A DNA stretch of 64,000 nt from Valencia hispanica (lineage: Eukaryota; Chordata; Actinopteri; Cyprinodontiformes; Valenciidae): NCBI GenBank assembly GCA_963556495.2, contig OY747721.1:8459149-8523148 (forward strand), in the 5' to 3' direction. The position numbers were made by a program, and so were the translations under genes. Below, one piece after another: positions 48,601-60,600 of the stretch. How positions within the stretch are numbered: the stretch's first letter is position 1; each line of letters begins with the position of its first letter. The notes beneath the pieces were generated by a model that was not told the DNA's origin, searched no databases, and saw nothing but the letters and a program-made list of their open reading frames with translations.

Positions 48601-51600
48601 AAGTACAGCTGGGAGACAGCAGGTTGTCGAAATATCAAAATAACTCCAAAGTGATTTAAGCATGTTTTTTCTCTCAAATATGGGCAAAGTATTATTTAAA
48701 CAAGTCTAACCATTAACACTGATTGTTTACAAGTGGTTATATTGTTTTCTATTCTGGCTATGTCTGCTTGTAGTATTTTATTTATTTTAAAAAATCTAAT
48801 CAGTTTAACTTTTTTAAGCTATAGAAAATAATACAAATGCAAATTAATAAAATTCATTTCAGATATTGAAAGGAAGGAATTAAAGAGAAAAGGTTCTTTG
48901 TTTAATGCTGATCAAAGTAAAAAGATAAATAAAACAGTACCGAACTGACTTTAAAACCCCAAATATGCACCACATTTATTTTTACAGTTACACCCCTAAT
49001 ATATAAGCTTTGTGTGTGGATTGGTGATTAAATAGCATGTTTTTGGTTTTCCAACTAAAACCTCTTCTGTTACAGGTGGTTTTATTTTCAGTGAGAAGGG
49101 TGTGCAAGTTGCACGGGAAGAAAATATGCACAACTAATCCATGATTAGTTGTACAGAAATGTTTGACCTGAATGTTTATACAAACATTGGCGAGAAATTA
49201 AATTCTACGGTGAACACAAAAGCTGGCTTGTAGAAAATTGTATTTTACTAACCTTGGGAACAGGAGAGAAAAGGGAGTAGAAAAGCCAAAAAAGAAGGAA
49301 GCATTAGGTTGGAGGGTTTTCAGGTGTTTGGTCATGGTGTAGAGTTTTATTTTTACAAGTGGAGGGAAGCTGTGGGTTTCTATTCTCTTCGGGAGGTAAG
49401 CTGAGCCCTGGATCTCCACTCTTAAACCTGCTACAACCCCAGAGCTCTGAACCACATGCTCTTCTGGCAGCAACAGGGGAATTAATGCTGATTCAGCAGA
49501 GGGGGAGACGTGTCCACAGCCAAGTCGTCCTTTACTTATGCACATAGCCAAATAGACTGAAGTATTTGGCTGCGTTTGCTCATTACTGCCACTTTTCCGA
49601 ACCCCTAAAAAACCTTGGTGCCATCATAAAACTGATGCAATACAATAAATATGGCTTTTATCATCAAAGTGTGAGTTAGAAAATAATAAATATGTGCTTT
49701 GGCTTTGTCACATCACAGACAAACTAATTTTAACCAACCAAATGAATGTGAATGATTAAAGACATACCGCCAAATACATAAAATATTCTGTGACCCTCCA
49801 AGACCCAAAGACTTTCCATGTATTAGTTGAGCCTCATTACTTCACTGAGACAAACACTCTAGACTTTTACAAGGAAAAAATAAAAATAGTAGGAATAGAA
49901 GGAAGGAAAGACAAAAGCAAGAACTGAAGAAAGAAAGGATACAAGGAAAAACAGAAAGAAGGAAACAAGTAAGAACATGAAGGAAAGACACAAGGAATAA
50001 AATCAGGAAGAATCCAAGGAATTAAAGAAGGCAGGAGGGACCCAAGGAAGACAACAAACAAGCAGGAAGGACACTTAGAAGGAGAGAATGAAGGAAGGAA
50101 GAATGGACAGAATATTGAGATAATAGGATATTGAACATAGCCTGTAAATACAAGTATTTTCCTTACAGATTTTTTCTTTTTCCATACTTATCCAGGTCTG
50201 AAAAATACTGAAATTACATTTTGTACTCTGCTATAAACAGGAAGTCGACAGGTTTGTTGATTAGTCATGAATGCATCAGAACTGGGTCAACTATAACCTT
50301 CAAATCGGCTTCCGGATTCTAAGAAGGTGCCTCAATGCTGGCTTGAAAATATGAAAAGAAATTGTTCAACTTAAATTTGGCGCCACTTTATTGCCAACGC
50401 CCAAATATTTGCAGAGAAATAACTTTGCAGCACTATACTGTTCAGTATTTTATATTTTAATTGATTCTTGTCTTGAGTAACTAAAGCATTTAAATACAAA
50501 TAGCTTATTTAAATATTAAAACTTTCTATGTGTGAAAGACTCAATATTCTTCATAGGCTCTGATTGGAACTAACCTTTTTCTTCCAGGCATTTTCAGCAT
50601 CATGGAGCTGGTTGAAGCGATCCACCAGCGGTGTTTGGATCAGTTGTGTCGGCCTTGACTTCTTTAGTCTGTCCTTCTTTTCACCATCCTCACCAGACAA
50701 CCCAGCCAGTCTGAAAGAAAAAAGATGTCATCCCTAAAAGGTAGCACTACAGCTGAATTTTTGAAATGTATTCAATATGTTTCAGGACTAGATTATTTTT
50801 CAGATACACCGTTTCAGTTCTGATCGGTTTCCCTGCCCAAGATTTTGCTCCCCACAGCATGATGCTGCCACCCTCATATGATGCGAGTTATGTGCTGTGC
50901 TGCTGTTGCTTGGCCTATTTTGGTCTATTCTCCTAGCAACTATACAGACTACAGGTCCAGAAGACCTTCTCAAACTAAATTTTATTTTTATTTGCATTTC
51001 GTATTAAAAACGTAACAAATTTATGTAAAAAAAAAATAGAAGTAGTGAAAAGATTCCAGCATAAAATCCCGCTAATCATCCTATCTCTACGCTGGACATC
51101 AAGTTCAGCATTTTTATTAAAAAATGTTATTTTGAATGTTTAGGTACAAGCGTTGTTTGATGGCATTTCACTGTTAATGATTGCATTATACTAAATATTT
51201 CATCACTATGAGCCTGTTTGTGTATATCCTGACCTCTGTTTCAGCGCTGAGCCTTGACTTTGATCCAAACTGCTCTCCAGTTCATCGACATCCTCCGACA
51301 TTGTTGATGTGGTCTCCAGGCTCTCATCAGGCGACGGACTTCGCATCTCCTCAAAGCTCTCTCTGCTGCTGAAGCTGTTTTTCTCTTCTCTGTGCATGCT
51401 GAAGCTGCCACCATCTGGGATATCATCAGTTGGTGAGTCCTCCTCTTTATAGCTATCCCTGTTGACCTCTTCCTCAATATCCTCCTCTTCTTCCACTTCA
51501 CCATCCTCCTCCCCCACTTCTTCTTTTTCTTGTTCTTCGTCTTCTTCTTCCTCCTCCTCACTCTCAGGGTGGCTCAAGGTGACACTGGTTTGCCGAGAAG

Positions 51601-54600
51601 GCATGGGCCCAGCAGACATGCCTTCGCTGTGGTCTGACTCCACGCTGGTAGAGCGGCTTTTCTTTAGGATTCCCTTAATGCCTTGAGAGCCAGAGTCTTG
51701 GCGCTGCAGCAAAGATGCAGACTGGCCGAGAGGACTGGGAGGGGGTGAGGCATCTCTGTTCTTGCTGGGGGAGGAAGCTGGGTCTGAGAGGAAACTGTTG
51801 GGCTGCAGCAGGGGAGGAAAACAGACATGATTCAACCTTCAGAACAAACTGCAATGTGTTTAGCCTGAAGATAATAACTGTAAGACAACAACTTTGAGCT
51901 GTTTATCTTTCTGTATATTCCACAAAAAACATTGAAAACCCAAGTTTGTTTTGCAGCTCTGAGTCAGCTCCTCCCTTTGCTCTTTGCTCAAAAAACTGAC
52001 AGTTTCAACTTGTTTTTTCCTCTGCTGGAAATGAAAGAATGAATGAAAAACTAATATCAATACATTTGAAAACATAATTGACTGTAATGATTGTGTATTT
52101 TTCAGGGGTATCATTGTTTTACTTAATGGTGTATTGACTTTAATAATGGAGTTTTATTTAAAGCAGTATTTGTGTTTAATCCTCTGACCCTATGCAAAAT
52201 CAAACGTATTGCCAGAGAATTGAAGATACAGTGGCTTGCAAAAGTATTCGGCCCCCTTGAACTTTTCCACATTTTGTCACATTACAGCTACAAACATGAA
52301 TCAATTTTATCGGAATTCCACGTGAAAGACCAATACAAAGTGGTGTACATGTGAGAAGCAGAACGAAAATCATACATGATTCCAAACATTTTTTACAAAT
52401 AAATAACTGAAAAGTGGGGTGTGCGTAAATATTCAGCCCCCTTTGGTCTGAGTGCAGTCAGTTGCCCATAGACATTGTCTGATGAGTGCTAATGACTAAA
52501 TAGAGTGCACCTGTGTGTAATCTAATGTCAGTACAAATACAGCTGCCCTGTGACGGCCTCAGAGGTTGTCTAAGAGAATGTTGGGAGCAACAACACCATG
52601 AAGTCCAAAGAACACACCAAACAGGTCAGGGAAAAAAGTTATTGAGAAATTTAAAGCAGGCTAGGCTACAAAAAGATTTCCCAAGCCTTGAACATCCCAC
52701 GGAGCACTGTTCAAGCGATCATTCAGTAATGGAAGGAGTATGGCAATACTGTAAACCTACCAAGACAAGGCCGTCCACCTAAACTCACAGGCCGAACAAG
52801 GAGAGCGCTGATCAGAAATGCAGCCAAGAGGCCCATGGTGACTCTGGACGAGCTGCAGAGATCTACAGCTCAGGTGGGGGAATCTGTCCATAGGACAACT
52901 ATTAGTGGTGCACTGCACAAAGTTGGCCTTTATGGAAGAGTGGCAAGAAGAAAGCCATTGAAAACTAACACTGCACATCACTCTGAACACACCATCCCCA
53001 CTGTCAAATATGGTGGTGGCAGCATCATGCTCTGGGGGTGTTTCTCTTCAGCATGGACAGGGAAGCTGGTCAGAGTTGATGGGAAGATGGATGGAGCCAA
53101 ATACAGGGCAATCTTGGAAGTAAACCTCTTGGAGTCTGCAAAAGACTTGAGACTGGGGCGGCGGTTCACCTTCCAGCAGGACAACGACCCTAAACATAAA
53201 GCCAGGGTAACAATGGAATGGTTTAAAACAAAACATATCCATGTGTTAGAATGGCCCAGTCAAAGTCCAGATCTAAATCCAATCGAGAATCTGTGGCAAG
53301 ATCTGAAAACTGCTGTTCACAAACGCTGTCCATCTAATCTGACTGAGCTGGAGCTTTTTGCAAAGAAGAATGGGCAAGAATTTCAGTCTCTAGATGTGCA
53401 AAGCTGGTAGAGACATACCTTAAAAGACTGGCAGCTGGAATTGCAGCAAAAGGTGGTTCTACAAAGTATTGACTCAGGGGGCTGAATAATTACGCACACC
53501 CCACTTTTCAGTTATTTATTTGCAAAAAATGTTTGGAATCATGTATGATTTTCGTTCCACTTCTCACGTGTACACCACTTTGTATTGGTCTTTCACATGG
53601 AATTCCAATAAAACTGATTCATGTTTGTGGCTGTAATGTGACAAAATGTGGAAAAGTTCAAGGGGGCCGAATACTTTTGCAAGCCACTGTATCTAACAAA
53701 AAACTTTTTATAGTTACCATTTATTTACATAAAACATTATGACTGTGTCCTTTAATAACTCCCATTCCTAGATGGTGCATATTTGTACCTCAAAATATTG
53801 AAGAGGGGAAATGACAAAGTTATTTACTCATCTAAAAAATGATGAAAATATATTGCAAAGAAATCTGTTTTTACACACAACAATCTCTGTTTCTGCTTTT
53901 TATTGAATTCAGCTAGGGTTGTGTGTTAAATTAAGGGGATTATGAATTTGAACAGAAATGTGTGAATAATAAGAAATGCAGATACAGAGAACAGAGCTTG
54001 TACAATGGAGACAATATGATATAATTCATTTAAATCCATAATCCGTTTTAAAAGGTCTGAGAAGAATTAATGTTTGTTAACAAATCTGTAATACATCTTT
54101 TTTTTAAGAAAAAAAAATCTGACTTTTTTTCCCCTTCTGAATAATATCAGAAAAAATTTACAGTCTAAGTAGATGTTGTGTAATATAAAGATGCAAGGCT
54201 GAGCCATCTAAAAATATCTAACGCTTTAAAGCTGTGATCAGGAATTTAAGACTAAAACACCAGTTTTCAAAAACGCACAAGTAATGTATGCAGTGTGTGA
54301 ACTCAGTGTGTTATCACTTAGGAGAACCGACAGCAGCTGGAACAATCCCCACACGTTGTACGGATGGGCCAAAGGTTGGGAGGGCGTGCTGATTTAAGAG
54401 GAGAGGCAGATTGTGAGGCCAGGCTGGGTGTGACAGCGTAATGCTAACCTGGTGGTCTTCTCTAATAAATACCAGAGAGCAGAGTGTGGCTGAGGGCCTT
54501 TGTGTGTATGGAGAGCTGTGTGGAGTTCATTTCATCACCTGTGGGAATCAGTTTAAGATTTGGGCAAAGTAATAACATTATGTCTGCTTATGGAAAATAA

Positions 54601-57600
54601 TGAGTGAGTATCTATGTTGCAACTACATTAAGAGCATGAATTATAAACTGCAAGCTGACTTAAAAAAAATCTAAACAGAACCAGGCCTGAAAAAAGCCCA
54701 GCCAAACTTTAAGGTGCGTAAGAGTTTAGGAATTGGCCTGCATGTGTTTTTTTTTAGTGAAGGAAAATACAATTCATCCAAACACAACCCACTGAGATCC
54801 CTTTAATATTGTAGTTGCGTTTATAGATATAAGAAAACGGTATCCAATTCGTCAGCAAATGTTTTAGCTTTTGAGCTGCACAATATATAAAATTTCATAT
54901 CAAAGCTGACCTGCATCTCCTTGGTAGTTGTAGTATTTTCCTGATGCTCCTTCCAGGAAAATTCCTCTGTGGTCTTTTCCATTGCCTTTTCTTTATCAGC
55001 ATTGGAGAGGCTGAAATTAGAACAAAGGGGCAGAAAGCTGACAGGAAAGATACATAAAAATGGAGAACAGCATTGATTTCATTTATATAAAAACTGTTTA
55101 AATATAGGAGGACAGAAAAAGCATAATTAGTAACTTAACTTTAAATGGTTGGAGATTTCTGATCCAGTTCAAATTTAAGCTGTGTGCTACAAAGGTGTAA
55201 CATTTCAAAAAAACTAAACAATAAATTGGTGCTTTTTAATAAAAAACTATTATTTTCCAGTCAGTAAAAGGATTAGGCCCAAGTGCTAAAAGTTCACACC
55301 AACCTCAACACCCTTCAGTGTGGAAGTAGTTGAAAGAAGAGGACTGAAAGTTAGCTATTTATCAGCTAGTCAGAGGAGCGCTAAATGTGGAAGAAGCTTC
55401 AATAAAGGAAACAGCATTTTTAGTTTTTTACAGGCATATCTACCGTTTAGTCAGGCAGCTTTTAAGTGGCCCTGGTTTTTATTAGTTACACCTATTGAGA
55501 GTATATACTGTATGATTGTATGTTTGACGTGTGATTAGATTGCCGGGTTTTTGTTTTATGATTGCAGTAATACCCTATTTTCTGGTGACACCTATATCAC
55601 ACAGTGTAATGTTGCTTCTCCTCCTAATGTATATAATTACAAACCCTTCAAAGCAAAAAGCACTGAAAACATTTTCTGAATGTTAATTATAGTTTCTCAT
55701 TTCAGAATCAACTGAATTTAGTAACATCGGTGCATTTCTACTTTGTGCATTCAGAAAGTTCAGTTAAAATCTGTGTCGAGATATGCACCTGTTATTTCAA
55801 AAAAATTGACGTCTTGAATTCGCAGTACACGGTTAGAGACAATGCATCTTGAGAGCACCATCCTGTTTCTAATCTGACAGGGAACTGATTCAGCATAATC
55901 ATAACAGAGACAAATCTGTTAATGGATAGGAAAGTCCATTTATAAAGAGCTCCTTTAATTTTATTGGCCACTCAATGTGCTTTACACTAAGAGCCACATT
56001 TATACAGGCACTCCATACAGCATTTCTGTTTCTCCATTATACACTAATCATTAAAGACAACTAGGCTGTCAGTGTTTTCCTGATGGCAACTTTAGCATAA
56101 AACGCCAAAGTCAGACCAAAAGCTTCTGTTTATCCATTGCAGTTGTTTTTTAGCTGTAAAAAGTAATAATGGGGCTGTGTGGCCCCATTTATAGAAGATA
56201 AGTCAAATCCTGACCTCATGACCTTTGCTACATGTTGTCAGTCCTTCCTCTTTGCCCTTATTTCTGTCTGAATACTATAAAGAAAGCTAAATAGTGCTGC
56301 AAAAAACACAAACAAAAAAGGTATATTTTACAGGATTTTCTTTTAGTCACTTCAAGCTTCGCATTTTTAAAGCATTGATTAATGTCAATATCATGTTTTT
56401 ATTGAAAGCGTTTATTTAAATCTGTGAAAATTCTTATTTTGTGTAAGTAAAGTTCACTAAAAAGACCTGTGACAAAGTCAAAGTGGAGACAATAACATGA
56501 AATCAAATGTTTCCTGATTGGGCGGGAAGCTGAACACTATCAATGACGATTCAACTTTATGCAGACAAAAAAAGAAAGAAAAGAAAAAGAAAACTGAAAG
56601 ATTACAGAACGCACAATGCTGATTACAGTGTGACTATCAATCCTACATTTGCTTTGGTTTGGTGTGTTTCTGTTTTTATAGACTCATGCAGGCTAGTTCT
56701 ACAGGTTTACCTGCCTACTTTATCCCTTCAGCTGCTTATGACATTTGACAGGCGTTCAATAGATCTCTAATAACCTCTGTGCTCCATGCAGCATGCTTTG
56801 TTTGCTGTGTGTGGGTGGCACCTCTTTCCAACTTGTTTCAGTCTATTATTAGTTATGTCTGTATTACAGCTCCCAAATTTCATTAGGAAGCAGAGGTTAG
56901 ATAAAAGTCTAATGAAACACTCCACCTACGCTGAAATCACTGAACCGCTCACCTGGTTGAAGATTCCTCTCTGTCACTGCTGATTAGTTGATGCTTTGTT
57001 CTGTCATCGCAGTGATGGCTTCTGCTACTGTCCTCGGTTCTCTCTGCTTCCTACAAAATACAGAGGAGTTGTGCGAATAAAGATTGGGCCAAGAAATGGC
57101 AAAAATCCTGTCAAAGTCCTTCACAAGCCTGTAAAGAATATCCTGATAAAGGAAGTGAGGGAATAAATAAGACTCCACCCCTTCTTTTTAGAATGGCAGT
57201 TAACCCTTGCAGCGCTCCAGCAAAGCTGCCCTGATGTCAGAATGCACCACCATGTTGCTCAACAGCAGCATATGAACTTGAGGTACAAATGTATGAAACA
57301 AAGGATTAAATGCACATATACCAGGTGTAAAGCTTTCCGTGCAAGTAGTTGTAACAATTGTCCATCCATCCATCTTATGTCTATATCAGCTTTTTATGCC
57401 GGGTCATGGGGGAGCTGTCATTGGGCAAGAAGCGGGGTACACCAAGGACAGGTCGCCAGTCCATCAGAGTTTGGCACAAAGACACAGACCAACTGACCTG
57501 ATACACAAAAAGGTTTGTTTAGCAAAAATCAGAGCTATAATTAGAGATGCACCAATCTGTAACTTAGATGCAGTGGATCCCCCGCCTATTCAAGCTTTAG

Positions 57601-60600
57601 TAATTGCAGATTTTTCAGTGGAACTTATTTTCAATAATTTTAGGAAAATGTGCCTAATCATTGATTTTTCATCAAGCCTCTTCTGTTTTCAGTGCATGTA
57701 TCAGGATAAACGTAGTACCTGGGTAGAAACTTTCCCCAGAAAAACATATTGTTAAGCAGGAAGGACTTTTGATATTACCCTGAACCTAGTGTGGAGCATT
57801 GTAGAGGGAACATGCAAAACATCTCGGATAAATTTAGTTTTCTCAGTATTCTATTTCAGTCATCTCAGTTAAACTCCTTCAAAGTTCATATGTAAAAATA
57901 TTTTCAACAACATTGGCCTGTCTGTGTATATTATAAAGTTTTAAACTGTCTATGTTGGAATGTTGTACAGCCTTTATGTTCTGAGGCAGAAACAGAAAAG
58001 AATCCAAAGATAAATGAAGTTATACCGAGGCGACCCTTTTGTTCTTTACCTTCTTAGCAGGCTGTTGAGGAGGGTAAAGACAGGCAAGATTCAGCATCCG
58101 TGGATGCAATAACATGAACAGCCTATAAATTGCAGTGGAAATGGAGACATCAAATAGCCCAGGTGAAAATTGTGCAGTGTAATTGGGTTCCAGGGCATAA
58201 AGGTTCAGAGTAGCATATTAGATACCCACCAATAGAGTTTTCAAATGGCATGGATTCTTCAAAAATAGGTCTTCTAAGGGCCTAAGAGCCTAAATCTACA
58301 GATTTTGATTAAATCTAAGTCCAGGAGACATAAGAAATTAATAACTATGCACTTCCTGGGATTACTGTGGGTTCTGAGGTGTGTTTGAGGCATGTTAAGG
58401 GTTGCTCTTGTTTCCCTTTAAAACAAGCAGTGATGTGTTTCCTTGGGGAGCTTTCGACTTTTTCATGAAATCCGTTGTTGCCTCAGCCAATAAAATGTTC
58501 TCTCTGTCCCTAACTGACTGATTCTGCACTTCTTTTTTCCTCTACACAGAACATAGGTCATTGTAGCCAGATGTTCTGTGTGTGTACTTTTTCCACCTCT
58601 GGGAGACCATTTTGTAGAAAGGATGAAGATGTTTTCTGGTGATGACATGAAAGTAGAATTTTGTTGCATTTCTAAGATCTATTCTCAACCATTAAAAAAA
58701 CAAACAAAACAAATCCACATACAGTGGAGCCCAGTATAGCTAAAATCCACGAATACTTGAGACTTCCTCTAAAAGCACTCATCCCTGCCAATTTTAATAT
58801 TACTTCTGCAGTTTCGGTCATTTCATGCTTGTTTTCCAGGGATGAAATAGAGCCATTTGCAATGGAATGTAGCATAGGGTAGGACAGGGCTGGTTGTCAC
58901 ACAGGTTGGTTGTCACTTTTACTAAAAATCGTTCCCTGAAGGGTGCTGTTAAAACATTTTGGTTGATCAGATTTCCAAAATAGGGGTTACAAATTTGTTA
59001 TATGAACATTTCAATAATTTGACAGTTGACATTAAAGTGAGGACTTTTAGGGGGGGTTTCCACGTCAAAATGTAACTTTTCAGTTCTTCTGTGTTCTTCT
59101 AACTGATTTTATTCAACAAGTTTGAATTTAATCTTTATTGCTATCTAAAATTACAAAAAGATAGTTATGGGTAGGTTTTTTTCATTCCTAGGCTACAGCT
59201 TATCATTTTAATGGAAAAACAGTTGAGAAAAAAATATGTCACAGTTTTTTTGTGGTTGAATAATACTATCAGCATGATAGTAGGCCAATGGTTTCACGTC
59301 AGCTATTGAACACTGGCAAGATACTGGAATAAACTTAGACCATCAGAGGTTCCTAGAGAGGAAATTTGCCGATCACGACCTGGAGGATGCATCAGATACT
59401 GTTTAGTTTTCAGGAGGGCGAAAATCAGCAAATGAGTACATCATCACAGCCTCATGTATCTATGTTGGTCTTTAAACAGTTTCATAACTTTAACAAAAAT
59501 GTAAATAAAATAAAAAATCATGTTCAGACGAATATAAAAATGATCTGTTTGGTGTACATTTAAGCCCTATTTGGGGCAGCCATTCCAAACAGACATGGAG
59601 TAAACTAAAAACTAAATGGTCCAGGGCAAGAAGCAGTTACACCAGGACAGCACACCTGAAAGGTTGTTGTGATGTGCAACTGTGACAAGAAGATATTTTT
59701 TGGGAGCAGCTGATTAGCACCTCAAAAGCTCAAATATTACCTGAACTACGACCCCAAATCAGAGAAGCTGAAAATGAGGCTTCATGGATGAAGAGCAGGA
59801 ACAGAAGGAGGAAGTTCAAACAATCTTTTTCATTGATCATAATGGGCAAGGATCATCTTCCCGACTCAAAATTCTCACTGCATGAGTTTTTAACGATATG
59901 GCAAGATTTAAAGAGGAGCGGTAAAATCAAATGAGGTGGATTAGCGGTGCTTGCCAAGAACTGATGGTGTAATCCAGGACATGTTACTGTGGAATATCGT
60001 CTCTGCTGTCTGGAAATTGAGCTGTTAGCATGTCATGACAGTCATGAGACTTTTATACAGCAACAATCTTCAGTCAGAGGTCTCTTAAGATTCGTTGCAA
60101 GACTGACTACTACCAGCGATCCTTCCTGCTCACAGCATCACCATCCACAACAACTCTTTGAAGATACTTGGATTATATGAGTTATGACAACATTTAATTT
60201 CCTTTTGCGATGAATAAAGTATTTTTTTATAACTTAATTGAACTGTGTATATGTTCTGCAAGTTCATGGCTTTGTCATGTCAAGTTGTTTTCGCTAAATT
60301 AGGTTGTTTCAAATAAACTCTGTAATTTAATGTTTTAAAATAAAAGACTGTATTAAGATACCAGATCAGGTACAATGTTTTTTTTGTCTGAATTCTTATT
60401 TTTTCTAAAATAATGTGACAACCCATAACATGATGAGGTTGGTTGTCACAAAAGCACAAGTTGTGTTTGTATATTTTAATGCATTTTTCTTGACATGGGT
60501 ATAGTAGCTCTATTTCAAGCCGACACTTTTGGCCTCAATTACACATTGAAAAGGAATCAACTGAGGATAGTATTTTTTAAGAATTGCAATTGAAGTAAAT

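Noticed and set aside
49198..49551. svil exon in the large intron (117-codon minus frame)
   Set aside because: No good splice sites in matching phase and no similarity to supervillin; the opposite strand is equally open.
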